Shown: piece after piece, positions 18,308 through 26,664 of the stretch
Layout of the letters: every line of letters begins with the position of its first letter
How positions within the stretch are numbered: the first letter of the stretch is position 1
Source of the DNA: Paenibacillus tyrphae
Lineage (GTDB): Bacteria; Bacillota; Bacilli; Paenibacillales; NBRC-103111
Assembly: GCF_027925525.1 (NCBI RefSeq)
Contig: NZ_BSDJ01000013.1
Coordinates: 1 to 64,000 of the forward strand
Direction: 5' to 3'
Length of the DNA stretch: 64,000 nucleotides
Notes under the pieces: generated by a model
Databases searched by the model: none
What the model was told of the DNA's origin: nothing
Seen by the model: the letters and a program-made list of their open reading frames with translations, nothing else
Made by a program: the position numbers and the translations under genes

Positions 18308-19324
18308 TTACATTTCGTTTAAGGTTATGTTCGGTGCCGCCGGCCGCGCTTCGAATCGGAGCCTCACGACGGTCCCCACCTCCGGCTCCGATTCCAATTC
18401 AACCTGATGTCCGAGCCGTCGGCACACCTCCCGAACAAGGTACAAGCCCATTCCCGTGGACTCGTGATGCCGCCGTCCGCGTTCGCCCGTAAAATACGGA
18501 TTGAATACGCGGTTCAAGTCTTCTTTGACAATTCCGATGCCTTCATCGCGAATTTCCAGGATCGTCGACGCTTCGCGCTCATACGCGTGCACGAAGACGC
18601 TTTTGCCGATGCCCTCTGTATAATTGGCTGCATTGATGAGAAGCTGCCCCACCATGAACTGCAGCCATTTGGGATCGCTGTAAACCGCCAGGCTTTCATC
18701 CAGTTGGATGTTCGGCGCAATTCCCTTACGTATGAACAGCCGGCGATTCTCCGCCAAGGCTTGGTTGACGACTTGCCGCAGCGGCGTCCTTTCGACCATA
18801 AAATCGTGCTCGAAACGTTCAAGCCTGGACGTGTAGATGACCATCTCCAGCCCTTTTCTAAGCCGTTCAAGCTCTTCCATGATGCTGTCTGCGGCTGCGC
18901 CGTCGAGCTCCTGCGCCGTAAGCTGGATGACGGATAACGGCGTCTTCATCTGGTGCACCCAGCGGTGGATGAAGACGACATGTTGCTCCATGCCGCTGCG
19001 GTGGTGGTGCAACTGCTCCCGGTAATACCGGTCGTAGCGGCCCAGAAGCCCGCCGACAGCTTCGGGGAGCGGCGATTCTCCCATCGGCACGAGTCCTTCG
19101 CTTCCCCTTGCGGGCGGATGGCTGAGCTGCCGGTACAGCTCTCGATGGCTAGCATAGCGGTAGCCCAAATAGACCGCCAGCACCGAGGCGCTGAGCAGCA
19201 TCCCGTAAAGCACGATCGCCAAGGGCCGCCCTTCGCCCGTAAGCCAATACAGCAAAGGCACCAGCAGCATCTGAGCTAAATAGAACAGCAGCAGCGCAAC
19301 GTGCTCCTTCCAAAACAGCCTCAT
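18308..19324 (-). CDS. Intramembrane-sensing histidine kinase (BceS type)
   Basis: 338 residues. Two membrane helices (about 8-28 and 35-53) are joined by only a few residues, so there is no extracellular sensor domain, as in BceS-like kinases that sense through their ABC transporter. The H-box is FIHRWVHQMKTPLSVIQL. N, G1 and G2 boxes include QLLINAANYT, IRDEGIGIVKEDLNRVF and STGMGLYLVREVC. The start overlaps the response-regulator stop by 4 bp. Confidence 0.9.
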   Translation of the reverse strand: MRLFWKEHVALLLFYLAQMLLVPLLYWLTGEGRPLAIVLYGMLLSASVLAVYLGYRYASHRELYRQLSHPPARGSEGLVPMGESPLPEAVGGLLGRYDRYYREQLHHHRSGMEQHVVFIHRWVHQMKTPLSVIQLTAQELDGAAADSIMEELERLRKGLEMVIYTSRLERFEHDFMVERTPLRQVVNQALAENRRLFIRKGIAPNIQLDESLAVYSDPKWLQFMVGQLLINAANYTEGIGKSVFVHAYEREASTILEIRDEGIGIVKEDLNRVFNPYFTGERGRRHHESTGMGLYLVREVCRRLGHQVELESEPEVGTVVRLRFEARPAAPNITLNEM

Positions 19325-20028
19325 CCCGCGCCTCCGATCGCGGAGCCCAGACGGTATCCCGCCCCTCTGACCGTTTCCACCGCTTGATCCGCGCCTAGCT
19401 CCTTCAGCTTTTTACGCACCCGTGTGATGTAGACGTTCAACGTATTGTCATCGATAAAATGGTGCTCCTCCCACATCAGATCGAGCAACCGGTCTCTGCT
19501 GACGACGCGTCCCGCTTTGTTCATGAGCGCTTCCAGCAAAACCGCTTCTTTCTGCGTCAGCTCGGCTGCGGCCTCTCCGCGCATCACGACGAATCGCTCC
19601 GGGTATAACACGAGCCCTTGCGCTTCGAGCTTCCTTTCTCCTTGTCCCGCGGAATAAGAACCGTAGGCTCTTCTTAAATGGCTGCGGATTTTGGCCATGA
19701 CGACTTCATAATGAAAGGGCTTCGTAATATAGTCGTCCGCCCCGTTGTCCAGCGCCATGACCTGATCCATTTGGCTTTCCCGGGCGGAGATGAACAGAAT
19801 GGGGCAGAGCGAGTGCGCGCGAATAAGCCGGCACCAATAATAGCCGTCGTATTTGGGAAGGTTCACGTCGAGCAGCACCAGATGGGCGCCGGATGAGCGG
19901 AAGCTTGCCAGAACATCGTCGAAGTTGTCGGTTTCCTTGGCTTCGAAGCCGTACTTCGTGATGTAAGAGCAAAGCAGCCCGGACAGCTTGGCGTCGTCTT
20001 CGACAATCAGAATCGTGTACGTGTTCAT
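19321..20028 (-). CDS. OmpR-family response regulator (BceR type)
   Basis: 235 residues from MNTYTILIVEDDAKLSG, behind AAAGAGGTC. The receiver domain (residues 1-115) carries DD near position 10, phospho-acceptor Asp in VLLDVNLPKYDG and Lys in DYITKPFHYEV. The C-terminal winged helix includes DRLLDLMWEEHHFIDDNTLNVYITRVRKKL. It is the first gene of the seven-gene group and likely activates the ABC genes downstream when the transporter-kinase pair detects its peptide. Confidence 0.92.
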   Translation of the reverse strand: MNTYTILIVEDDAKLSGLLCSYITKYGFEAKETDNFDDVLASFRSSGAHLVLLDVNLPKYDGYYWCRLIRAHSLCPILFISARESQMDQVMALDNGADDYITKPFHYEVVMAKIRSHLRRAYGSYSAGQGERKLEAQGLVLYPERFVVMRGEAAAELTQKEAVLLEALMNKAGRVVSRDRLLDLMWEEHHFIDDNTLNVYITRVRKKLKELGADQAVETVRGAGYRLGSAIGGAG

Positions 20029-20209
20029 CGACCTCTTTTCGGTGCCTTTTTCTCCATAAATTGGGTAAGACCAACCTATCATGTCCTATGGGAACAAGTC
20101 AACGAACCGCCTAAAACAAAGAGCGCAAAAATATTTTCACCTATCGAAAGCCAAATGCATCTGCCGATGGTCTAATAGTATGAAAAGGCAAGGAGCCGGG
20201 GGTAACCGC

Positions 20210-20746
20210 ATGGATATAGAAAAGCTAGTCAGGAAGGCGCAGAAGGGCAACGACAAAGCGTACTTGCAATTGTTCCAGAACTTCGAAGAGACGATTTACC
20301 GGACGGCGTACGTCCACGTCGGCAATAAGGAGGACGCGCTGGACGTTGTGCAAGAGACCGCCTATCTTTCGTTCAAATCGATCCAAAGCTTGAGAGAGCC
20401 GCAATATTTTAAAACATGGCTGATCAAAATTGCGATGAATTGTTCCATGAATGTGCTGCGGCAGCGGAACAAGATCATTCCGTTCGAATCGGAAGATGCG
20501 GAACAATTGAGCGGGGGCCGGGACGACGGCGGCGACGAGGAGATTGCCCTTTCGCTGACGCTGAACGATTTGATCGAGAAGCTCGATACGAACGAGAAAA
20601 GCGTCATTATGCTGAAATATTACCAAGATTATACGATTCAATCGATTGCTGAGCTGTTGAATCTGCCGCTTGGCTCGACCAAAACGATCTTGTACCGAGG
20701 CTTGAACAAGCTCCGGCAACGTTTAACGAGAGGTGAGATTTCATGA
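20210..20746 (+). CDS. ECF RNA polymerase sigma factor
   Basis: 178 residues from MDIEKLVRKAQKGNDKAY, with GGGGGT seven bases upstream. Region 2 (DALDVVQETAYLSFKSIQSL) and region 4 (IMLKYYQDYTIQSIAELLNL then GSTKTILYRGLNKLR) are both complete. It resembles the SigV-type ECF factors of Bacillales. Its stop overlaps the start of a DUF4179 protein by 4 bp, the usual sigma/anti-sigma coupling. GGTCTAA near 20170 resembles an ECF -10 element, but I could not pick a convincing -35. Confidence 0.92.
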   Translation: MDIEKLVRKAQKGNDKAYLQLFQNFEETIYRTAYVHVGNKEDALDVVQETAYLSFKSIQSLREPQYFKTWLIKIAMNCSMNVLRQRNKIIPFESEDAEQLSGGRDDGGDEEIALSLTLNDLIEKLDTNEKSVIMLKYYQDYTIQSIAELLNLPLGSTKTILYRGLNKLRQRLTRGEIS

Positions 20747-22260
20747 GCAACAAAGTGACGGAAGAAATCGAATCCATCGAAATTCCCCGGGAGCTGCGCG
20801 AGCGGAGCAAGCTGGGAATCGAGCAGGCCCGACGGGAGCTTGGACTTCGCACTTGGCGAAGCAAGCTGGCCAAGACGGCGGCCATCGCTGCGGCGAGCGC
20901 CGGTCTGATCGTCGCTTTGGGGGCGGCCACGTCTCCGACCTTCGCTTCGTATGTCAAATCGTTATTTACTTTTTACAACGTGGACGAGGGCTTGAAGAAA
21001 GCGGCGGACGAAGGCTTTGCCGAGCCGGTAAACCGCGAGGTGACGGATCAGGGCATTACGCTCAAGGTCAAGGAAGTGGTGAACGACGTCTTCCGCCTGT
21101 CGATTGTGTACGGTCTGGAAAAGGACGGAAAGCCGTTGGATACGGATCTGCTGTTCGAGAACTTTACGCCGACCGATCCCGCGCAAGACCCGTACGTGAA
21201 CGAATATACGTTTACGGATGAGAACGGCAAGGAGTTAAAGCTTAGCCGGCACTGGCAAAAAGTCGGGAACGACAGGATGCTTTACCTTTCGCTGGATGAT
21301 GTCGCGCCCGGGAAAGACGTGAAGTTCTTGACCGACCTTCCGAACAAGCTTTTCATCGATTTCAATATCAATCAAATCGGAGAAACGGCGGGGAAATGGC
21401 ATCTGAACGTGCCGATCGATCTGGCGAAGGCGAAAGCGTCGGCTGCGATCATCCCGCTGAACAAACGGTATGAATCGCCGCTGGGATTCAGTCTCGACTT
21501 CCTTCAGCTTCGCCACGGACCGAGCAAGTCGGAGGTGCTTGTTCAAGTCAATGAAACGCAGCAGTGGAAACGATCGTATCAAGCCGATCCTTCCTTCCGT
21601 TACCAGATTAAGGACGGGCAAGGTCGCGTGATTGCTGCGGAAGATTATGTGCGGTGGGCCGACCTGGCCATTGGAAGAAAAAACGCCATCCCGAAATTTG
21701 CAATCGGGCAGGGCAGCAGCGGGAAAATGCGCTATTGGCATGCGTTCCTGCCCTTCCAAGAAGCCAAGAACTTGAAGCTGGAATTAACGACGGTATACAC
21801 GGAGGAGCGAATGGCTAAGGATTTTTCCGTCTCGTTTGACCCGAAGGAAATTATGAAGCTGCCTCTGACAAAGGAGGCCGAGGGTAAAAAGCTGGCCTTT
21901 ACGGCGCGTATGAAAACAGAGGAAGCCAAGGAGCGCTTGTCCGACGGCCGTGAAGTGTTCCAGGGGAAAGGGTGGGTCATTGAAGCCGACCAGCAGCTTG
22001 GCGTGGATACGCTTGATTTGAAGTGGGCATTGCAAGACGGCCAAGGCAGCGAAATGATTCCCGGGCAACAGGTGGCTTTGCTATCGCAGGACGAGAAGGG
22101 CAATTACCGCAACCGTACGCTGTTTTTCTTCCAGGACGGCGCTGCCGTTCCCGATCGCGTGACGATAACCTACAACCGGTATACGAAGGCCAATCCGGTA
22201 AGCTGGAGCATCCCGCTCGAACCGTCTTCCGATCCGGCGCTGCCGCCATGGCCATCGTAG
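20743..22260 (+). CDS. DUF4179-family membrane protein, probable anti-sigma factor
   Basis: 505 residues. A cytoplasmic N-terminal segment of about 45 residues is followed by one membrane helix (about 46-66, TAAIAAASAGLIVALGAA) and a large extracytoplasmic region. The DUF4179-like part (about 70-170) includes NREVTDQGITLKVKEVVND. The tail from about 350 on resembles other extracytoplasmic beta domains. The ATGA overlap with the sigma gene and the single-pass layout suggest it holds the sigma factor at the membrane. No RsiV-type lysozyme signature was recognised. Confidence 0.8.
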   Translation: MSNKVTEEIESIEIPRELRERSKLGIEQARRELGLRTWRSKLAKTAAIAAASAGLIVALGAATSPTFASYVKSLFTFYNVDEGLKKAADEGFAEPVNREVTDQGITLKVKEVVNDVFRLSIVYGLEKDGKPLDTDLLFENFTPTDPAQDPYVNEYTFTDENGKELKLSRHWQKVGNDRMLYLSLDDVAPGKDVKFLTDLPNKLFIDFNINQIGETAGKWHLNVPIDLAKAKASAAIIPLNKRYESPLGFSLDFLQLRHGPSKSEVLVQVNETQQWKRSYQADPSFRYQIKDGQGRVIAAEDYVRWADLAIGRKNAIPKFAIGQGSSGKMRYWHAFLPFQEAKNLKLELTTVYTEERMAKDFSVSFDPKEIMKLPLTKEAEGKKLAFTARMKTEEAKERLSDGREVFQGKGWVIEADQQLGVDTLDLKWALQDGQGSEMIPGQQVALLSQDEKGNYRNRTLFFFQDGAAVPDRVTITYNRYTKANPVSWSIPLEPSSDPALPPWPS

Positions 22261-22623
22261 ATAAAGCTACGGGCGAGCCGTTTATTCTGCGCCGCCATTA
22301 TGCGTACGACAAGCTGGACGGGGCGCTGCGGCAAAAGGCGGAGCAGGCGATGCGGGAGTTGCGAAAGCTGCCTTAAAATATTCTCCCGAGGAGGTGAATG
22401 CGCAAATTAAAGCAGCCGCCGAGCAAGCGTACGCTGCGATGTCAGCTTAACCTATAAAGACGATATCTACGGAGACGAGGCGAAAGCCCGCACGCTCTTC
22501 GCGACCCCGTACTATACGGCGGAGAAAGCTTTGGAAGCCGCCGGTCCGGCGACCGTCAAAGCAAAGGTCAAAGGCGAGTTTTGGGAATACCGAATGGAAT
22601 CCGAGCAAGGCAAGAGCGATTAA
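22248..22623 (+). pseudogene. Frameshifted remnant of a secreted-type protein
   Basis: Protein-like sequence runs on through three frames. The first frame starts at 22248 (MAIVDKATGEPFILRRHYAY) and ends in a stop at 22376. Reading continues in a second frame (KYSPEEVNAQIKAAAEQAYA) to about 22445, then in a third (LTYKDDIYGDEAKARTLFAT) to the stop at 22621-22623. At least two indels are needed to join the pieces. I did not recognise the family. It lies between the DUF4179 gene and a secreted protein gene and has no ribosome site. Confidence 0.6.
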
Positions 22624-22638
22624 AGAGGAGGATTTTCT

Positions 22639-23679
22639 ATGAAAACGACAAAAAAATTACTGGCACCGATGCTTGCTTTAAGCATCCTTTCCGCAACACC
22701 GGCAATCGCCGCAAATGTGGAGAAGCCTTTCCACGATCCCGGACTTATCCAGATCGCAAAGGTGGACGAGCGCTATGTGACGGCAGCCCAAAAAGCCGTC
22801 GAGCAATACGGCAACGGCAAATCGTTCCAACTGGAAGAGGCGTCAAAGTACGAATATTTTGCAGACGATCATACGAAAAAAGTACGCTGGATCATTCAGT
22901 CGAAAACCCGCGATGCGATTGTCACGGTCGACGCCGACTCGAACAAAGTGCTGACGGTCAGCGTGAACTTCGAGCTTGCCGAAATGACGGGGAAGTATGC
23001 CAAATATTTGCCGACGGCGGAAGCTGCTGTTCGGCAATTGTACGGGAACGCGGATGTGAAGTTCGAGAAGGCTTCCTTCTTCAGGGATGAGACGCTGGGT
23101 ACGAGCGACTTCCATTTTTCCACGAACGACCGCCAATTTGTAAGGGTCGATGCCGGGAAGAATGAAGCGACAGCCGCTTTCCTCCAATATAAGCTGGCGG
23201 ATGTCGATCCGCAGGCCGTTTCGACGGCCGAGCAGGCGGTGGGGCTGCTGGCGAAGGTGGATGATCAGCCTTTCACCGATGCCGAGTTCCAGCGTGACGA
23301 TGAAAGAGAAGTGTGGGAATTGAAGCGGCTTGTAACCGGAAATGACAAAGCGTTAGGCATGGATGAAGACGGCAAGCAGCGGGTGGCGTCTGCAACGATC
23401 GGCGCCAAAACGGGAAAAGTGTACCGGGTGGAATTCTTGAAGGCACAGGGCGACAAAACGAAAAAATCGTTGACCGAGGAACAAGCTACGGCTATCGTAC
23501 AGGCTGCCGTTCAACAAATTTACGGAACCGATCTGACAGGCTACACGCTAACCGTAGATGACGATTGGGGAGACTATACGTTCAGCAGCGAGGGCAAGGA
23601 TACCATCGTAGCTAACTTTACAAGTGGCGGCCAATTGTACAGATTGTCTTTGAATACGGAGTTTGGAAAGCAGAATTAG
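22639..23679 (+). CDS. Secreted protein with three PepSY-like repeats
   Basis: 346 residues with a classical signal peptide (MKTTKKLLAPMLALSILSAT, cleavage probably after AIA near residue 25). Three segments share the pattern A-x2-AV-x-Q-x-YG followed by a beta-rich stretch: AAQKAVEQYG (near 50), TAEAAVRQLYG (near 127) and IVQAAVQQIYG (near 290). This suggests tandem PepSY- or YcdB-like modules. No enzyme motif is visible. The ribosome site AAAGAGGAGG is strong. It follows the ECF/DUF4179 pair and may be a target or accessory of that system. Confidence 0.75.
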   Translation: MKTTKKLLAPMLALSILSATPAIAANVEKPFHDPGLIQIAKVDERYVTAAQKAVEQYGNGKSFQLEEASKYEYFADDHTKKVRWIIQSKTRDAIVTVDADSNKVLTVSVNFELAEMTGKYAKYLPTAEAAVRQLYGNADVKFEKASFFRDETLGTSDFHFSTNDRQFVRVDAGKNEATAAFLQYKLADVDPQAVSTAEQAVGLLAKVDDQPFTDAEFQRDDEREVWELKRLVTGNDKALGMDEDGKQRVASATIGAKTGKVYRVEFLKAQGDKTKKSLTEEQATAIVQAAVQQIYGTDLTGYTLTVDDDWGDYTFSSEGKDTIVANFTSGGQLYRLSLNTEFGKQN

Positions 23680-23702
23680 GTTTGTTGAAAGGTGTAAAAA
23701 TG

Positions 23703-23748
23703 AAAGGTCTCGCCCTCAGTCAATCATGGCTTGGGACGGGACCTTTTT
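23703..23748 (+). terminator. Rho-independent terminator
   Basis: AAAGGTC-TCG-CCC pairs with GGG-ACG-GGACCTTT and is followed by a T-run. It closes the 20.2-23.7 kb gene group and lies just before the convergent Lrp gene. Confidence 0.75.
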
Positions 23749-23754
23749 GACATA

Positions 23755-24234
23755 TTAATTGTTCCCTATAGGCAAAACGGTAGAATACTTAATTTCCCTT
23801 AACGCCAGGCTCGTTTGAATTCGCGCGATGCCGAGCTTATTCAGCTTTCGGATAAAGCCTTCCAATTCCTTGCGGTCTTTGTTCGCTACCTTTAAAAGAT
23901 AGTCGTACTCTCCCGTTAAACAATGACACTCCAATACTTCAGGCATGGAGCTTAATGCCTTCTCCAGCACTTCCAGTTGTTCGGCTTGATGGATATTCGT
24001 GCTCATAAAAACAAAGCATAATAAATCAAAGCCAAGCTTCTCCTGGTTTAAGATCGCGACTTGACGCTCGATAAACCCTTCGTTTTCCAACCGTTTCACC
24101 CTCGCATGCGTAGCCGGCGGAGACAAGTTCACCCGCCTTGCCAGCTCGGCATTGCTTAACTGTGCTTCTTTTTGCATCAAATCCAAAATTTGAATATCCA
24201 CTTCGTCCAGGACTTTGCTTACAAAAGATTCCAT
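23755..24234 (-). CDS. Lrp/AsnC-family transcriptional regulator
   Basis: 159 residues. The N-terminal helix-turn-helix (about 8-55) includes LDEVDIQILDLMQKEAQLSN and NLSPPATHARVKRLENEGFI. The C-terminal RAM ligand domain includes VLECHCLTGEYDYLLKVANK. Lrp-type regulators sense amino acids. It is transcribed away from a DMT exporter followed by an amino-acid racemase, which suggests control of amino-acid export or turnover. Confidence 0.92.
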   Translation of the reverse strand: MESFVSKVLDEVDIQILDLMQKEAQLSNAELARRVNLSPPATHARVKRLENEGFIERQVAILNQEKLGFDLLCFVFMSTNIHQAEQLEVLEKALSSMPEVLECHCLTGEYDYLLKVANKDRKELEGFIRKLNKLGIARIQTSLALREIKYSTVLPIGNN

Positions 24235-24416
24235 GCGATTCTTCTCTCCCTTTACAATATTCAGAAAACAGGAAGGTTTCGATTTGGAAAACGAATATAA
24301 TTCAACAAGACGGCATTCTTAGCTTATATTATTTTGATTTATCTATATCTTACAAAATGATCTACAGTCCGATCAATAAAAATGATATGATCGTTAGTGA
24401 ATTCGAATGTAAATGT

Positions 24417-24430
24417 CATTGTGCACAATG
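24417..24430. promoter_or_regulatory. Palindrome before the DMT exporter gene, possible Lrp site
   Basis: CATTGTGCACAATG is a perfect 14-bp palindrome 47 bp before the exporter start and about 25 bp after a TATGAT -10-like hexamer (24386-24391). Its place between the divergent Lrp gene and the exporter makes an operator plausible. The -35 is poor and the assignment is an inference. Confidence 0.4.
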
Positions 24431-24477
24431 GCTTCCGTTTTTCGCTGTCACGGCGAAAAGGTAAAGGAGCTAATGAC

Positions 24478-25407
24478 ATGCCGAATAGGTACGTTTTGCT
24501 GCTGCTATTAACAAGCTTGCTGTGGGGAGGAAATTTTGTCGTCGGAAAATCGCTTGTGGGTCATGCCTCTCCGATGACGTTGACGAGCATTCGATGGATC
24601 ATTGCCGTTATGTGTCTTTTCCCCATCGTCTGGTGGAAGGAAAAAACGATACTCCCCTCGCGGGCTGCCCTTCTTCCGTTGTTTTTCATGGGAATTACGG
24701 GCGTCGTTCTATTTAATCTTTTTCAATTTATGGCGTTGGAACGGACAACGGCGACGAATGTCGGATTAATTTCCGCATTAAATACGATTTCGATTTCCGT
24801 TTGCTCCTTTTTGTTTCTAAAAGAAAGAATTAACATGTCACAAATATTTTCTATGCTTTTTTCGCTGGTTGGCGTCATTCTTGTTCTTTCCAAAGGAACT
24901 GCCGATCTGCTGCTATCTTTTCATTTTAATACTGGCGATTTATGGATGATGGGCTCTGTGTGCGTATGGGGGATTTATTCCGTTTGCAGCAGATGGGCTA
25001 TGAAGAACAACACATCACCCATGAAGTCTACGCTTTACTCCGGGATATTTGGGCTTATCGTTCTTCTTCCGTTTAACTTCTTCGACTTCACCGTGTCCAA
25101 TATCAACGGTTCGTTTATCCAATCGATTTTATATACAGGCGTGATCTCTACCGTAGTCTGTATCGTGTTATGGAATATCGGGGTCCAAAAGCTGGGCGCG
25201 ACCACAGCGGGGATGTTTCTGAATTTCAATCCGGTATTCACGGTGATTTTAGCGTTTTTATTTTTAGGGGAACAAATGACGTGGATCCAAGGAATCGGGG
25301 GCTGCGTGGTGATCATCGGATGCTATTTGTTCTCGGCCTTCAAGACAAAAGCGGTTACAGCAAGCAATCAACGGCACGATCTTGCTCATTGGCGAAGTAA
25401 GATTTAA
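24478..25407 (+). CDS. EamA/DMT-family transporter
   Basis: 309 residues with about ten membrane segments in two EamA repeats. The first has SLLWGGNFVVGKSL and the second VWGIYSVCSRWAMK. The start is behind AAAGGAG. Members of this family often export amino acids or related metabolites. The divergent Lrp regulator and the racemase 51 bp downstream make amino-acid export a reasonable guess; the substrate is unproven. Confidence 0.9.
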   Translation: MPNRYVLLLLLTSLLWGGNFVVGKSLVGHASPMTLTSIRWIIAVMCLFPIVWWKEKTILPSRAALLPLFFMGITGVVLFNLFQFMALERTTATNVGLISALNTISISVCSFLFLKERINMSQIFSMLFSLVGVILVLSKGTADLLLSFHFNTGDLWMMGSVCVWGIYSVCSRWAMKNNTSPMKSTLYSGIFGLIVLLPFNFFDFTVSNINGSFIQSILYTGVISTVVCIVLWNIGVQKLGATTAGMFLNFNPVFTVILAFLFLGEQMTWIQGIGGCVVIIGCYLFSAFKTKAVTASNQRHDLAHWRSKI

Positions 25408-25458
25408 GATGTTGAGGGGACATGTAAACGATAACCATAGTTAGAGGTGCTTAATCTG

Positions 25459-26172
25459 ATGAAAACCATAGGTCTTATTGGAGGCATGAGCTGGGAGTCG
25501 TCCTTGCTCTATTACCAAATCATCAATCAGCGCGTAAAAGAAAAGCTGGGCGGGCATCATTCTGCCAAAAGTTTCATGTATTCCGTCAATTTCCAAGAAA
25601 TCAAGACGCTTCAGCATCAAGGGAAATGGGATGAAGCTACAAACCTCATGATCGATTCGGCGCGTAAACTGGAAGCGGCCGGTGCCGATGTCATCGTCAT
25701 ATGCACCAATACGATGCACAAGATGGCACAAGAAGTGGCGGAATCGGTTTCGATCCCGCTGCTTCATATCGCAGATGCAACGGCGCAAGAAATCGTGAAG
25801 GATGGCATGAAGAAAGTCGCTTTGCTGGGGACTTCTTTCACGATGGAACAAGATTTTTACAAAGGCAGACTTACGGAAAAGTTCGGGCTTGAAGTTATCG
25901 TGCCCAATGAAGCGGATAGAAAGATTGTACATGACGTCATCTATCAAGAGCTTTGTCTTGGAATCGTGAACGAAGCATCCAAGAAATCTTACTTAAGGAT
26001 CATGGATAGTCTCAGCCAACAAGGAGCGGAAGCCATTATTCTTGGATGTACGGAAATCACGATGCTTGTATCGCAGGAAGATTGCCGTATCCCACTGTAC
26101 GATACCACTAGAATCCATGCGGAATGTGCTGTCGACTTTGCATTAAGCGAGGACTTAGCCGCAACGCCGTAA
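25459..26172 (+). CDS. Aspartate/glutamate racemase-family protein
   Basis: 237 residues from MKTIGLIGGMSWESS, behind AGAGGTG; a GTG four codons earlier is possible. Both catalytic cysteines are present, in VIVICTNTMHKMA (about residue 83) and IILGCTEITML (about 197). This is the cofactor-independent YgeA-like branch, which interconverts D- and L-amino acids, usually aspartate. It is probably cotranscribed with the DMT exporter. Confidence 0.9.
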   Translation: MKTIGLIGGMSWESSLLYYQIINQRVKEKLGGHHSAKSFMYSVNFQEIKTLQHQGKWDEATNLMIDSARKLEAAGADVIVICTNTMHKMAQEVAESVSIPLLHIADATAQEIVKDGMKKVALLGTSFTMEQDFYKGRLTEKFGLEVIVPNEADRKIVHDVIYQELCLGIVNEASKKSYLRIMDSLSQQGAEAIILGCTEITMLVSQEDCRIPLYDTTRIHAECAVDFALSEDLAATP

Positions 26173-26220
26173 CCAATCGGTCCGGTTCCCTTATCGGGGA
26201 TCCGGATCGATTTTTTTTAT

Positions 26221-26379
26221 CTCCAAAAAAACCGTATCGTCATGGCGCTTACGTATTGCCAGCAGCTCACGATTCCGCAGATCGCCTCGCTTTTGAACGT
26301 CGACGGGAGCGAAGTGAGGAGCCGGCTTTACCGCGCCCGGTTGAAGCTGCTTCAAGGATCGTGTCCGCTCCCCGCATGA
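26221..26379 (+). pseudogene. Sigma-70 region 4 fragment
   Basis: The frame reading RIVMALTYCQQLTIPQIASL then NVDGSEVRSRLYRARLKLLQ matches region 4 of ECF sigma factors (helix-turn-helix ending SRLYRARLKL). Region 2 and any proper start are missing. The longest ATG-started part is only 45 codons (26242-26379). It is best read as the relic of a lost sigma gene. It is distinct from the intact ECF gene at 20210. Confidence 0.65.
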
Positions 26380-26401
26380 CCGGAAGCCTACGAGATAAAA
26401 T

Positions 26402-26455
26402 AAGAGGTCCCAGTCTTAGGCATCGTTTCATCATCGCTTAGGGCTGGGGCCTTTT
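26402..26455 (+). terminator. Rho-independent terminator
   Basis: AAGAGGTCCCAGTC pairs, with G.U pairs, with GGCTGGGGCCTTTT. It follows the racemase and sigma-fragment region. Its 3' end is like that of the terminator at 23703-23748. Confidence 0.65.
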
Positions 26456-26483
26456 GACATCTTCCACGATTTACAAACAAATA

Positions 26484-26511
26484 TTGACAAATGAAAAATC
26501 CATGCTATGAT
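26484..26511 (+). promoter_or_regulatory. Sigma-A promoter of the ROK gene
   Basis: TTGACA (26484-26489) and TATGAT (26506-26511) are separated by 16 bp. The predicted transcript has a leader of about 145 nt before the ROK start. Confidence 0.65.
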
Positions 26512-26524
26512 TCAATTATTAACA

Positions 26525-26556
26525 CCAATGGATTAATTATAGAGGTCCAATGAATT
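26525..26556. repeat. Direct repeats, possible ROK operator
   Basis: CCAATGGATT (26525-26534) and CCAATGAATT (26547-26556) differ at one base and start 22 bp apart, about two helical turns. They lie just after the promoter, where autoregulatory sites of ROK repressors are often found. Confidence 0.4.
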
Positions 26557-26664
26557 TTAACCGCTTTCAGTTTGGCGGTCCACATTTTTATGTCTTGCAA
26601 TGACTTGGTAGTTGAGCTTGTTAAGACTCTAATTAACATGGGTGGAATAAAGAGGTTTTGGCGT

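Noticed and set aside
26124..26441. 105-codon plus-strand frame after the racemase gene
   Set aside because: It reads through the sigma-70 region 4 fragment in the wrong frame and through the terminator; its product is Arg/Ser/Pro-rich noise.
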